This document shows, piece by piece, positions 25,801 through 34,618 of a stretch of 49,408 bases of DNA; the first letter of the stretch is position 1, and each line of letters starts with the position of its first letter. A program made the position numbers and the translations under genes. The stretch spans positions 1 through 49,408 of the forward strand of contig JAPCYN010000027.1 of assembly GCA_025941565.1 (NCBI GenBank), written 5' to 3'. Below the pieces are notes generated by a model. That model was not told where the DNA came from. It saw only the letters and a program-made list of their open reading frames with translations, and ran no database searches. This DNA is from Legionella sp. 515359 (GTDB lineage: Bacteria; Pseudomonadota; Gammaproteobacteria; Legionellales; Legionellaceae).

Positions 25801-26113
25801 TAACTTTTAATAAGTGATAAATAAAGCTGGCTTGCTGTTGCCAGGAACTCTGCTCGTCAATTAGCGTAATCGCAATTCGCGTGTTGCCTTTAGCAAAAAA
25901 TTGCTCCAAAACAATCCATAACTGATCCAAAATCAACTGGTTGGTAATATTAATTTCATAAAAAGTAGCTTGGTGGTGTTGGATGCTTTGTAAATTGAGA
26001 TCGTCTTTAATGATAAGGTGTAAAAAATCATTTTTTTGTGACAGCTGCTGAATTTTGAATTGCTCAGAGTCAACTAATTGATATGCCCGTGTCAATTTAT
26101 ATTCGAAGTCCAT
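19805..26113 (-). CDS. trans-AT PKS: KR-ACP-KS-KR-ACP-KS
   Basis: A 2102-residue megasynthase. KR1 (about 1-410, Rossmann GGSGAIG near 204, Tyr in QTDYAAAN), ACP1 (Ser in GVDSI near 472), KS1 (about 555-975, Cys in DSMCSGG near 716, ETHGTGT, NIGHLEA), KR2 (about 1030-1430, GGLGALG near 1218, Tyr in QSDYCMAN), ACP2 (GMSSVLL near 1499), KS2 (about 1590-2010, DTACSST, ETHGTGT, NVGHLEP). No AT, DH or ER. KR1 at the N-terminus has no partner KS and probably completes a module begun on a protein ending in KS-DH. ACP2 has Met in place of Asp before the phosphopantetheine Ser. First gene of the minus-strand operon, divergent from the plus-strand megasynthase; no clear ribosome binding site at its ATG. 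Confidence 0.92.
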   Translation of the reverse strand: MDFEYKLTRAYQLVDSEQFKIQQLSQKNDFLHLIIKDDLNLQSIQHHQATFYEINITNQLILDQLWIVLEQFFAKGNTRIAITLIDEQSSWQQQASFIYHLLKVINAHYCKLLLIDFSPQIFSGLFSGAVTAFAYESQRVKMCRVTAQNTEVFAMLSSLFEQCYFEIPSQHYHLKNQLLVRSQWQPVAPIASGSKSFSGNVLITGGSGAIGQLLAHHLHLQHHCQVFVVGRKSLSPELAAKLKHLKVKAYFQADCTQLEEMREIYQYINEHYGSIEHIFHLAGSLNDSLFLNKQLDDFLNTIAVKVAGAQVIAKLAEQFKPQSIFLFSSLSGVIGNAGQTDYAAANASLNELAEKNNSQNQTQWFAINWGLWETTSGMQMSDSSMMNAMQSEDALRLLDLIYANNLSLTTVYNGSYELLKTEHKLKEDQRFSPDPQISIINARKKLKEIIIECTKIKKLDEDTSLLEKGVDSIIATHIAIHIEKELSQLGAVCKIPKTLIFQYATFNHIFDYLLEHHANALHSVFPAHLAQENKLIEAPLKPVTKPAEQSNEEERFAIIAAAGEFPEALDLHDFWELLKEGKHAIKAIPEERWDWQQQFSLDANEKGKSYCRHGGFLQEAALFDNSYFKITPRDAKKMTPEARRLLHQSYHALEQCNFLKTLEGNVAVFVANMYAHYQNLNKENELVDSSLSAMANHISYAFKFNGPSMGIDSMCSGGLSALHVALNSLKLNDCNAVLVGAANIMSHPGKYRFLSEGKFLSPSGKCQSFGIGADGYVPGEGCVVLIIKRYKDAVENKDKILGIIRGSAINSNGANSAMTVPSAKAQAQVIKKALLKSTLTPEDISYIETHGTGTSLGDPIEIDGLNQVYGQNNQAIAIGSLKSNIGHLEAAAGLASIIKVLLQMHYRMKVPSLHCEIENPLSGLDKTSFELQKKLAPWGAEQEVLYAGVSAFGAGGANAHVILESPPPEYAYSHIPKAGKGLAPGQAFWMEPYLTVPIVNNSKWVEMDKTRSIWLTKKIEACESPIMRSDSPETSYFFIVTTNQKQVLALVEHVQSVILLHEAVSILDNALKQQPKQKFVVINLTALDESEEDSHLSDHFNFAQSLADKNINLDLILVNRLTFLSLSLSYRAAFDGLYRTLSLENPRIKTLVIQSDESLTQIVDLLQTSRINEDVLNTYLRIDGQWKKQQFSENDELLHQQHSPLLKEGGVYIISGGLGALGQIISKYLLSQYNARVICLGRSSLTGVKARQFNQLQSINAKCDYYQVDITDGLKVQETIKAILHKYGTLNGIINSACVLKDGLLSEKSFAVFAEVTKSKIQGTINLDEATKDCSLDFFVSFSSMSAIYSNVGQSDYCMANTFVDYFTDFRERLVKNAHRVGKSISINWPLWEVDDLSLSPQAIEYLCEATGIEPLNEQEGVKLFELLMDRKHPSQIVPLHGNKMDIRAKLLTKKASEVIAERSLDSVITAVLGCISQVTHLKPSGLTSETSINELGMSSVLLTELAGLLEKKLGTYIAPSAFFSYNTVGKIAHYLNQKIPQKQQTKEVIDLPISEKKEEFAIIGLSAMLPGGPEPEAFWQTLINNQSAVKKVARWQGEYFAATLDNIKQFDNQFFNLSNREAMLMDPQHRLFLQQSYLALLDAGYPPTKMREVGVFAGVQFNDYQNLLSQHKIPQHPYMATGNSHAMLANRVSYLFDFNGPSQTIDTACSSTLIAINRGILALKNKECDLALCGAVSLLIDSGVTEAAKSMGVLSPNFRCATFDEQADGYVRGEGVGVFVIKRLGDALRDKDAIHAVIASCAENHGGRANSLTAPNPLAQKGLLIKAYNSLLASQVSYIETHGTGTRLGDPVEIDALTQAFNELLPEANKNTILLGSVKTNVGHLEPAAGVASMIKVIYALKHKIIPANLHFNQLNSYINLQNSPFKIADKNTSWEAREYVAGISSFGFGGSYAHIVLRQAPALTPQMISQTEFYFPLSARKKDLLKAMKTQLIYFLEKEQNLPIDALSYMLCCRREHFTHRLIFKGSSIDKLISDLRTDQEEATPDDPVIRSYHEGKEMNWEHHFPEPPTKIHIPGYVFESKEFWFDASSMESIRELEHV

Positions 26114-26151
26114 AATTCGTCATTACTGCCTTTTATTTTTCATCCAAGCCC

Positions 26152-26265
26152 ATTATAATCACTTTTTGATTATTTTTAAAACCTTAATTATTATAAAAAA
26201 AAAAGCCATTTCCAATACATATAGTTGGGTCTATTGACATTTCGCTAGCTTGAGCAGAAATGTCA
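26152..26265. promoter_or_regulatory. divergent control region of the megasynthase operons
   Basis: In the 181-bp gap between the divergent genes, a TATAAT (minus strand, 26157-26152) can serve the leftward operon. On the plus side TGACATTTC (26235-26243) and GAAATGTCA (26257-26265) form a perfect 9-bp inverted repeat with a 13-nt loop that overlaps a TTGACA (26234-26239). It may be an operator or a leader hairpin. The plus-strand gene has a good AGAGGGA binding site. No regulator gene is visible in the cluster. Confidence 0.45.
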
Positions 26266-26294
26266 TCAGACTCTAGTCAATCGAGAGGGATTTT

Positions 26295-29200
26295 ATGTTA
26301 TATAGCGATTCATTTGTTTGCTCGGAAAATAAATTATTCAGTCCAATTTGGGTAAGCAAGTCGTTAGATGACAAAACCCATAATTTTCGTCCCCAATGCA
26401 TCATACTTCCTGCTAACCAATTGCAATTGAAAGCACAGATAAATTCATTTGCTTTATCCATGCCCGTTTTGGAACTCCACAATGAAGATGTTTTTGAGCA
26501 AATTTATTCTCTTTGCCAAACAGAGATAAATCCACATCTGGTTTTTATTAGTCAATCCGATTGGTCAAATACACAGGCTTCTCAAGAACATGTGCTTTTT
26601 TTAAAATGGTTGCAGTCGCTTAAACGTTTTACACGATTTAAATTATCCGTAGTGGCTTTAAACGCGCTTAAAGGGCCTCATCTGAATCCAATAACCAACC
26701 CATTGGATGCCGTCTATTTAGGACTTGCGCAAACTTTTTCCAAAGAAATGCCTCATGCTCAGATTAGTAGCGTTAATATGGAACAATTGTCCCTGAAGAG
26801 CCTGGAACAACTCGGCGAAGCACATTCAGTGTCATCTCAATTATCCCCTTTATTTCTTGGTGAAGAAGGTTATTCGGTTAAAGAACTATGTCCTATAGCC
26901 GTTAAACCATTAAAATCTGGAGGTTTTAAATACCGAGGCTCTTACCTTATCTTAGGCGGCACTGGCGGCCTCGGTTCATTATTAGCAAATTATTTATGCA
27001 ACACCTATGATGCCAAAGTCATTTTAGTCAGCAGAAATGCTTTATCTTCAGAGTTAACTCGTAAATTTGCAAACCCCAACATAGTCTTGGAGCAAATCGA
27101 TTTAACCAGTGAACAAAGTGTCAAAGAGTTGTTGCAACGCCACCCATCCATAGATGGAATCATTCATTCGGCACTCGTGCTTGATGACGCAGTTATTATG
27201 ACCATGTCCAAGGAAAAATTATTAGCCGTATTAGCGCCTAAAGTTCAAGGTACTGTTAATTTAATTAAGGCTATAGCACACCGGCAATTTGATTTCGTCA
27301 TGTTTTTTTCCTCAATTCAATCCTTTATCGCCAATGCAGGCCAGGCAAATTATACTGCCGCCTGTCTGGCTAAAGATGCCCTTGCTCATCTGATAGAAGA
27401 TGCGTTCAATATTAAGACTCACATTATTAATTGGGGCTTCTGGGGAGAGCATGGCATTGTTGCCAATGATTTTTACCGACAAATCATGCAGAACCAGGAA
27501 ATTAGCTCCATCACGGCAGAAGAAGGACTGGCAGTCATTGAACAATGTTTGCAACATAATTTAGATCAGGTAGTTATGGTTAAAGGTTCCAATAAGGCTT
27601 TAGGCAATATGGGCATAAAAGCAATAAATACTGAGCCAGGTCATCCTTTGTTACCTCCCTTTAATAAAGAGCAGGCGAACATTCAGCATAATAATGCGAT
27701 GATGGATGCCTTGGATCATTATTCCAAATATCATTTTTCTCAAATACCAAAACCTCAGAGCGTAATAAGCAAATATGAAAAACTATGGGAAGCTCTTTCA
27801 AATATCAGTTATTCAACTTCACCTGATAGAAACCAATTACTTCACAGATTTCCTGAACTAAAAGGGCACCTTAATTTAATCGATACCTGTTTAATGCATT
27901 TATCTGCAATCCTTGAAGGCCAAACCTGCCCTCTTTCGGTGATGTTTCCCCAGGGAAGTTTTTCTCTGGTAGAACCTGTATATCGTAATAACCCTGTAGC
28001 TGATTATTATAATGAATCTGTCGCATCAGCGGTTGAACTTTATGTAAATCAGGCAAGCCAAAGAGGAAAAACTGTTCGTATATTGGAAATTGGGGCAGGA
28101 ACTGGCAGTACAAGTGAAAAGGTACTGCCTAAGTTAAAGGGCAAAGCGGTACACTATGTTTACTCTGATCTTTCCCATGCATTTTTAAATAAGGCCAGAA
28201 AAGAATTTATAAATTATGATTTTATCGAATACCAAATTTTAAATATTGAACTTCCTCCGCAAAACCTTGCTCTTTTTGACATTATCATTGCTACCAATGT
28301 TATTCATGCTACCAGCAATATCCCTGCAAGTGCGCATAATTTATTTCAGTTCCTGAATGATGGAGGCGTTCTGCTCCTCAATGAAATAACCAGTCGCCAG
28401 GATTTTGCAACGCTTACTTTTGGCCTGACAGATGGTTGGTGGTTAAGCCAGGATGAGTTGAGAATTCCATACAGTCCTCTGTTGAATTTGGCGACCTGGA
28501 AAAAGATTCTTATCCAGGCAGGATTTACTGCTTGTTACGAGCATGGAGACTTTGGCCAGCACATTATTGAAGCCCATAAATCCACCAGGAACGCTATGGA
28601 CTCTATTGAACCGGTCAAACAAGAATTAACTCCCACAAAAATAGAAGCTCAAACAATTACTCATCTACCCAATCATGCATACAACTGGCTTAAACAATTA
28701 ATTTGCCAGGTCATGCACATGCCGGAAGAAGAAATACAAGCAGATATACCGTTTAGTGAATACGGAATAGACTCGCTAATATCTCTTGAATTGGTTAAAC
28801 CCATGACTGATAAGGTAGGATACGTTCCTGCAACTTTATTATTTGAATACCCCACCTTAAATAAACTCACGGCTTATTTTATAGAACATTTTTCCTCTTT
28901 TTTTCAGGAAAAACAATCTGAGAAAGGCAAGGATAATCAATCCAGGATTCCTCATATCATACCTCTAATCCGCAGCACTATTTCTCAAGTGTTGCATACC
29001 CCTAAACAAGAAATAGAAGAGGATGTTCCCTTTAGTGAACTGGGAATAGATTCCTTAATCTCCCTGGAAATAGTCAATGCGCTACAACAAAAAACAGGCT
29101 ATTTACCGGCTACCATTTTATTTGAATATCCAACTATCAAGTCTCTGGCACATTATATCGCTGAGAACAATTCACAACTGGAATCAAATCAAAAAAATGA

Positions 29201-31754
29201 AATTGAACCTATAACTGAATCAACCCCATCTTCGGCAATACCATTGGACACAAGAACGACAGAATTTACAGATGGCATCGCCATCATTGGTATGGCTGGT
29301 AAATTTCCTGGTGCTGATAATTGTGCTCAATTATGGGATTTATTGTCTGCAGGAGAAGATGCATTTCAACCCATACCTTCCGAGCGATGGATTAAAAACA
29401 ATAATTCGAAAGCATACACACAGACTGCCGCATTGATTAACGATATAAGCTGTTTTGATCATGAGTTTTTTAATATAGCCCCCATTGACGCGGAACGTAT
29501 GGATCCCCAGGAACGTCATTTTCTCCAAACCACGTACCATGCTATTGAAGATGCTGGTTTGTGCCTGAAACAACTAAGCGGTCAAAATATAGGTTGTTAT
29601 GTCGGGGTAATGAATCATGGTTATTCCTGGTTAAGTTTGAATGACTCACAAAGTGAATATCCAAGCTCAATATTTTGGTCAATTGCAAACCGTGTTTCCT
29701 ATCAATTCAATTGGAACGGGCCAAGCTTCGCAGTAGATAGTGCCTGCTCTTCCTCACTCACGGCATTACATACGGCAATTACAGCCATTCTCCATGGTGA
29801 TTGTGAGATAGCGGTGGTGGGTGGCGTTAATCTTATCCCTCACCCTCGTCAAATTGATGTTTTGTGTCAATTACACATGCTCTCGCCAAGTCATCAATGT
29901 AAGCCCTTTGGAGCGAATGCTGATGGCTTCGTTGATGGAGAAGGTATCATCAGCATTGTTGTCATGCCTTATCAAAAAGCCTTGGCTCAAAATTTAAAAA
30001 TTTATGGGGTAATTCGCGGAAGTGCTATTAACGCTGGAGGTAAGGCGCATGGTTATTCTGCTCCTAATCCCAAAGCCCAGAGTGAACTGATTAAAAAAGC
30101 ATTAACGAGAGCCAAACTCGAACCCAAAGACATTCATCTGGTTGAAGCACATGGGACAGGTACAGAACTGGGCGATCCCATTGAAATCCGTTCTCTTACA
30201 GAAGCTTATGGAACGATGGCTCCTCAAACGATTGCTTTAGGCTCAATTAAAGGGAATATTGGTCACCTGGAATCTGCAGCCGGTCTTGCTTCAGTCGTTA
30301 AAGTGCTGTTACAGATGCAGCATAAAAAACTTGCCCCAAGTCTTCATAGTACTATTGAAAACCCTCATTTACGGTTAAATAATACTCCTTTCTTTATCAA
30401 TAAATCACTTACTCAATACCAGCAAACCTCTTTTCGCGCTGCAATCAGTTCCTTCGGTGCTGGAGGCGCGAATGCACATGTGATTATAGAATCTCATGAC
30501 CAAGCCAAAGCAAGAGCGGAAAGCCATCCTCACTATTTCTTTCCTCTGTCAGGCCATTCCGATGGGGCATTGCAAAAAGAATTAATTAATTTAAGAAATG
30601 CATTAATTAATGAAAAAAATGATCTGCTGGCCCTGAGTTACGCATATTGCTGTGTCAGAAACCCACAAAAATTACGTCTGGGCTTTGTGGTTGAAAATAG
30701 AGATGAATTAATAAAACGTTGTGAAATGCCTTTGCCAATTCATAAAGTCTTACTTAAAAAAACAGGTAATCCTGATTCACCTACCTCTCCTTCCGCTCTA
30801 ATATCTTCCTATTTAAGTGGTCAGAGAGCGGATAAACGTCATGCTATTGCCCTGATGGATTTATTTAACCATGGCCAGGAAATTGAATTTCAACCCTTAT
30901 TTAAATTGCGTTATCAAAGCAACTTGCCCGCGTATCCCTTTGATAAATTTAAACATTGGGTAAATGCAAAAGAAACCCGACTGTCGCATCGAAGTGAAAT
31001 TGTTAACCAACACGTTATTTTAGGTCAAGCGATAGCCCCGGCAGCGCTCACTATAGCGATGCTTTATGAAAAAACACATTTTCAGGCGATTAATAATGTT
31101 TTGTGGAAAAAAATAATCAAAAATCCAGAGTCGCTGATTATTACCCAACGTAATAAGCATTATCAACTCGAAGATAAAGAGAATGCCATAGTTTACAGTC
31201 AGGGAGAATTAGCAGAACCTCCTGTGAACATGAAAAGGGCAGCAAATACCGTTCAATTGAACCCCAGCACCACTTTTTCTGCTCAGGAAATCTATCAATA
31301 TTTTAAAACCAAAGGTTATGACTATGGGGCTGATTTTAAAGTCATTTTGCAAGCTTCCGTAGAAGATAAACGTATCAGCTCTATTTTGTACGTTGCGCAA
31401 GACTGGGGATATGCTTTATCTCCAGCACTGATTGATGGCGCACTACAAACGGCTATTCTCACCGAATCAAACAAGAAAGATAATGCAGCTGTTAAAGTGC
31501 CCTTTTTAATTGAACAAATAATTGTTTTTGAGATACCCAAATTATGTCAACCGGTTTATTGTTCCTGCATGCTTAAAGATAAGTCGAATAATCCCAGCAG
31601 CAGCTATGACATTGAACTGAGTGACAGTAATGGGAATTTATTGATTTCTCTCAAAGGTGTTATTTCAATCGTTTCTACTGTTGATAAATTATTTGAGACT
31701 ACTAATGAGAAGTCCATTACAGCAAGAGCAGTTAAAATTGTTGAACTCAACTAA
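26295..31754 (+). CDS. trans-AT PKS: KR-MT-ACP-ACP-KS-DH
   Basis: Megasynthase of 1819 residues. KR with its structural subdomain (about 1-430; GGTGGLG near 220, Tyr in QANYTAA, LDD motif for a B-type product), C-methyltransferase (about 500-770; SAM motif LEIGAGTGST near 597), twin ACPs (Ser in GIDSL near 825 and 919), KS (about 990-1415; DSACSSS, EAHGTGT, NIGHLES) and a C-terminal DH (about 1565-1815; HVILGQAIAP fits HxxxGxxxxP, Asp in LIDGALQ near 1713). No AT. Starts with KR and ends with KS-DH, so it can accept from the C-A-PCP-KS-DH protein and pass to the KR-ACP-KS protein. Adds an alpha-methyl branch. Good binding site (AGAGGGA) before the ATG. The acyltransferase gene follows after 10 nt. 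Confidence 0.92.
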   Translation: MLYSDSFVCSENKLFSPIWVSKSLDDKTHNFRPQCIILPANQLQLKAQINSFALSMPVLELHNEDVFEQIYSLCQTEINPHLVFISQSDWSNTQASQEHVLFLKWLQSLKRFTRFKLSVVALNALKGPHLNPITNPLDAVYLGLAQTFSKEMPHAQISSVNMEQLSLKSLEQLGEAHSVSSQLSPLFLGEEGYSVKELCPIAVKPLKSGGFKYRGSYLILGGTGGLGSLLANYLCNTYDAKVILVSRNALSSELTRKFANPNIVLEQIDLTSEQSVKELLQRHPSIDGIIHSALVLDDAVIMTMSKEKLLAVLAPKVQGTVNLIKAIAHRQFDFVMFFSSIQSFIANAGQANYTAACLAKDALAHLIEDAFNIKTHIINWGFWGEHGIVANDFYRQIMQNQEISSITAEEGLAVIEQCLQHNLDQVVMVKGSNKALGNMGIKAINTEPGHPLLPPFNKEQANIQHNNAMMDALDHYSKYHFSQIPKPQSVISKYEKLWEALSNISYSTSPDRNQLLHRFPELKGHLNLIDTCLMHLSAILEGQTCPLSVMFPQGSFSLVEPVYRNNPVADYYNESVASAVELYVNQASQRGKTVRILEIGAGTGSTSEKVLPKLKGKAVHYVYSDLSHAFLNKARKEFINYDFIEYQILNIELPPQNLALFDIIIATNVIHATSNIPASAHNLFQFLNDGGVLLLNEITSRQDFATLTFGLTDGWWLSQDELRIPYSPLLNLATWKKILIQAGFTACYEHGDFGQHIIEAHKSTRNAMDSIEPVKQELTPTKIEAQTITHLPNHAYNWLKQLICQVMHMPEEEIQADIPFSEYGIDSLISLELVKPMTDKVGYVPATLLFEYPTLNKLTAYFIEHFSSFFQEKQSEKGKDNQSRIPHIIPLIRSTISQVLHTPKQEIEEDVPFSELGIDSLISLEIVNALQQKTGYLPATILFEYPTIKSLAHYIAENNSQLESNQKNEIEPITESTPSSAIPLDTRTTEFTDGIAIIGMAGKFPGADNCAQLWDLLSAGEDAFQPIPSERWIKNNNSKAYTQTAALINDISCFDHEFFNIAPIDAERMDPQERHFLQTTYHAIEDAGLCLKQLSGQNIGCYVGVMNHGYSWLSLNDSQSEYPSSIFWSIANRVSYQFNWNGPSFAVDSACSSSLTALHTAITAILHGDCEIAVVGGVNLIPHPRQIDVLCQLHMLSPSHQCKPFGANADGFVDGEGIISIVVMPYQKALAQNLKIYGVIRGSAINAGGKAHGYSAPNPKAQSELIKKALTRAKLEPKDIHLVEAHGTGTELGDPIEIRSLTEAYGTMAPQTIALGSIKGNIGHLESAAGLASVVKVLLQMQHKKLAPSLHSTIENPHLRLNNTPFFINKSLTQYQQTSFRAAISSFGAGGANAHVIIESHDQAKARAESHPHYFFPLSGHSDGALQKELINLRNALINEKNDLLALSYAYCCVRNPQKLRLGFVVENRDELIKRCEMPLPIHKVLLKKTGNPDSPTSPSALISSYLSGQRADKRHAIALMDLFNHGQEIEFQPLFKLRYQSNLPAYPFDKFKHWVNAKETRLSHRSEIVNQHVILGQAIAPAALTIAMLYEKTHFQAINNVLWKKIIKNPESLIITQRNKHYQLEDKENAIVYSQGELAEPPVNMKRAANTVQLNPSTTFSAQEIYQYFKTKGYDYGADFKVILQASVEDKRISSILYVAQDWGYALSPALIDGALQTAILTESNKKDNAAVKVPFLIEQIIVFEIPKLCQPVYCSCMLKDKSNNPSSSYDIELSDSNGNLLISLKGVISIVSTVDKLFETTNEKSITARAVKIVELN

Positions 31755-31764
31755 GGCATTATTT

Positions 31765-32613
31765 ATGGTAATTGATATGTTTCCAGGACAAGGATCTCAG
31801 TTCCTGGGAATGGGCAGGGAACTTTTTAACTCCTACCCTGAAGAAATGGCGTTTGCATCAGAACTCCTGGGTTATGATGTTGTCGATTTTTGTCTGAATG
31901 ACAGAGCACAAAAACTCAATGTCACTCAATACACTCAACCTTTGATATATATAGTGTCTGCTCTTTCCTTTTTAGAGAAAAATCAAAGACCTGATGCGGT
32001 TATGGGTCATAGCTTGGGACTGTATCCTGCCTTATTTGCTGCAGAAGTCTTTACTTTCGAACAAGGTTTGTCTCTCGTGAAAGAACGAGCTCGGTTAATG
32101 GCACAAGCACAAAATGGTTCCATGCTGGCAGTAATTGGAAATCATTGTGACACACTCGATGATTTTTTAATCAGTCATGGTTTCAATGATATTGATGTCG
32201 CTAATGATAACACCCACACCCAACGCGTATTAAGTGGTAAACAAAATCGTCTTAAAGAGTTAACCCTTTTATTACAAAACAGCAACTTTCGAATAGTACC
32301 ACTTGCTGTAAGTGGAGCCTTTCACTCTCGCTATATGAAAGAAGTGGCTAACTCATTTTTTAATGTTCTGACTCAGTATCAGTTTGCTGAGCCTAAAATA
32401 CCAGTCATTTCAACAACGCATGGCGGTATTGTGTTAACGAGTCATTTACTTGAGGAATTGACTTATCAGCTAACCCAGCCTGTTCGATGGCGACAAACTG
32501 TAACCCGGATCCTGCAAAATCATCCCCATGTTACCTTTAATGAAGTTGGACCGGGTCATATATTAAGCCAGCTTAATCAGCACATTATGACTCATCAGCA
32601 GGCAGGAGTTTAA
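31765..32613 (+). CDS. trans-acting malonyl acyltransferase (FabD-like)
   Basis: Loads malonyl units onto the ACPs of the AT-less megasynthases. The 282-residue protein has MFPGQGSQ, the nucleophile Ser in GHSLGLYPA, the catalytic His in GAFHSRYM, and the NEVGPGHIL motif near the C-terminus, and is the right length for a free-standing FabD-type transferase. The ATG at 31765 with AAGG 8 nt upstream is chosen; an in-frame start at 31657 would lie inside the megasynthase gene. No oxidoreductase (ER) domain is fused, unlike some trans-ATs. It abuts the oxidoreductase gene without a gap. Confidence 0.93.
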   Translation: MVIDMFPGQGSQFLGMGRELFNSYPEEMAFASELLGYDVVDFCLNDRAQKLNVTQYTQPLIYIVSALSFLEKNQRPDAVMGHSLGLYPALFAAEVFTFEQGLSLVKERARLMAQAQNGSMLAVIGNHCDTLDDFLISHGFNDIDVANDNTHTQRVLSGKQNRLKELTLLLQNSNFRIVPLAVSGAFHSRYMKEVANSFFNVLTQYQFAEPKIPVISTTHGGIVLTSHLLEELTYQLTQPVRWRQTVTRILQNHPHVTFNEVGPGHILSQLNQHIMTHQQAGV

Positions 32614-34026
32614 ATGAAAAAAATAATTATCATAGGTGGTGGCGTTGCGGGTATGAGCGCGTTGTGGGCACTAAATAAGACTCATGATGTGACTTTATTT
32701 GAAGCGTCGCCAGAAATTGGTGGTCATGCCTATACTCATGAATTCGTTGCAAATGAGCAAAAAATATCTATAGATATGGGAGTTGAATACATTCATGAGC
32801 GTTTATCACCGAATTTTTTTGCTCTCATCAATCAATTAGAGTTACCCAGTTACATAGCCCCCCTCTCTTTTTGTGCTTTTAACCCTCAAGATAGAGAACA
32901 AAACTATTGGAGTAATTCACGGTTGGGAGGAACGCTTAACACCCGATTTTTTGCTGAAATGAACCGTTTTCAAAGTGAATTACAAAGCTTGGTATTCAAA
33001 GATAAAGAGCAATTAAAAAAATTATCTATTGGAGATTTTGTAACTCAGGGTAATTACTCAGACGAATTTGCCAAACAGGTTTTATTGCCTATTTTAACGA
33101 CCTTCTCCGGATGCCGGGCACCTTCTCTTGATTATTCGCTACTCTATGTAGCATTATCATTTAATATGAATCTGTTGTCGTTTTTCTCCGCCTGCCACTG
33201 GCGCAAACTATCAGGAGGAATTCATCAATATCTACTAAAGCTCCACCATCAATTAGCTGCGAAAATTAAACTGAATTGTCGTGTGAAAAAAGTGTATCCC
33301 CAAGAAAATAAAGTCATTATCACTCTAACAAATAATCAAACCCTGGAAGCAGACCAGGTCATCTTTGCCTGCCAGGCTGAAATCGCTTTAGAGCTACTGA
33401 ATAAACCCAGTGACATGCAACAAAAAATTTTGGGGGCCTTTGAGTATGTCCAGGTACAATCCTGCCTGCATACGGATAAAGAAACGCTCAATCTCCCAAG
33501 TAAAGCAACTGAATATTTTCAATTTGAACTGGCGGAAAATCCCACTAATGATTTTCCAGGATACTTAACACGAGTCATTAATCATCTAAAGCCTTACCAG
33601 GATTTAGACAGCCCTCTTTTCGTAAGCTTTGACAGGACAGAGACACTTTCCAGCGATAAGATAATAACAACTAAGAATTGGCGTCTCCCTAAGCTGCGCC
33701 CAAGAGATTTATGGAATAAAATGCAAGTTCGCAACATCCAGGGGCAAAATAATCTTTGGTATTGCGGCACCGATTATTCATTGACAGGTCATGAAGGAGC
33801 TATGGTGTCGGGTTTGGTTATCGCCCACCATTTAGGAGCACATTATCCCTTTGAAAATAATTGGCTGGCCAAGTCACAGTTTAATACCATAAAGCAATTT
33901 ATGGGAGTTTATTCAAGAACCGAAAAATTAAAAACGCGTATTAATCAAAAAGCATTCTCTTTAGCCAAGAAACTCAAAATTCATCAAAAATTTGCTCACT
34001 ATTTTATAAGTGAGCTTTTATTTTAA
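32614..34026 (+). CDS. FAD-dependent amine-oxidase-like oxidoreductase
   Basis: Flavoprotein of 470 residues with an N-terminal dinucleotide-binding motif (IIIGGGVAGMSALWAL, then FEASPEIGGHAY) and a C-terminal FAD contact (WYCGTDYSLTGHEGAMVSG). This layout is that of the NAD(P)-binding amine oxidase/desaturase superfamily. In this cluster it may oxidise the amine or alpha carbon of the amino-acid-derived end, or desaturate the polyketide; the substrate is inferred from context. It directly follows the acyltransferase stop codon, so it is cotranscribed with the PKS genes. Confidence 0.85.
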   Translation: MKKIIIIGGGVAGMSALWALNKTHDVTLFEASPEIGGHAYTHEFVANEQKISIDMGVEYIHERLSPNFFALINQLELPSYIAPLSFCAFNPQDREQNYWSNSRLGGTLNTRFFAEMNRFQSELQSLVFKDKEQLKKLSIGDFVTQGNYSDEFAKQVLLPILTTFSGCRAPSLDYSLLYVALSFNMNLLSFFSACHWRKLSGGIHQYLLKLHHQLAAKIKLNCRVKKVYPQENKVIITLTNNQTLEADQVIFACQAEIALELLNKPSDMQQKILGAFEYVQVQSCLHTDKETLNLPSKATEYFQFELAENPTNDFPGYLTRVINHLKPYQDLDSPLFVSFDRTETLSSDKIITTKNWRLPKLRPRDLWNKMQVRNIQGQNNLWYCGTDYSLTGHEGAMVSGLVIAHHLGAHYPFENNWLAKSQFNTIKQFMGVYSRTEKLKTRINQKAFSLAKKLKIHQKFAHYFISELLF

Positions 34027-34054
34027 ATTGGAAACGGTAACTTTAAGGAATATT

Positions 34055-34609
34055 ATGAAAGTAATTTTTAACCAGGCAAGTTTATTAATATTTAATATGC
34101 AACTTGATCTCATTCCCCTGCTGGAAGACAGTGCCAATTTAACTCATAACTGCATCTGGCTTGCTGATTTATTTACTACTCACGGTTTGCCTGTTGCACT
34201 AATAGAACATGATAAACTGGGCAAATTAGCACCACCGATTTTGGAGGTTGCTCCCCATGCCGAATTATTGAAAAAGCATCATTTTTCCATTGCTGATGAA
34301 ACACCTATTGTTGATTATCTTAGTCAGTTGGATCGAAGACAAATAGTAATAGCTGGTGCTGAATCTCATGTCTGTATCTATCAATCAGTAGTTGATTTAA
34401 TCGCATTGGGATATGAAATTTTTGTATTAGCTGATAGTATTTCAGCGCGCAATGCACGAGATAATCAGTATGCATTACAGCGCTTACAAAAAACAAGCTG
34501 CCAATTAATCACCAAAGAAATGCTCTTTTTTGAATTAATTAAGCATTCTGAGCGACCTGATTATCTGGATCTCGCAATGAAATTTTTAGATGGCCGTTAT
34601 ATTCGATAG
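34055..34609 (+). CDS. isochorismatase-family cysteine hydrolase
   Basis: A 184-residue member of the isochorismatase-like fold, enzymes that hydrolyse vinyl ethers or amides. Visible catalytic residues are Asp in FNMQLDLIPL and Cys in AGAESHVCIYQSV; a Lys in EHDKLGK region would complete the triad. ATG at 34055 has AAGGA 5 nt upstream and is preferred over an earlier in-frame start at 34010 that would overlap the oxidoreductase gene. It may tailor the polyketide or detoxify an intermediate. Confidence 0.82.
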   Translation: MKVIFNQASLLIFNMQLDLIPLLEDSANLTHNCIWLADLFTTHGLPVALIEHDKLGKLAPPILEVAPHAELLKKHHFSIADETPIVDYLSQLDRRQIVIAGAESHVCIYQSVVDLIALGYEIFVLADSISARNARDNQYALQRLQKTSCQLITKEMLFFELIKHSERPDYLDLAMKFLDGRYIR

Positions 34610-34618
34610 GAATACATT

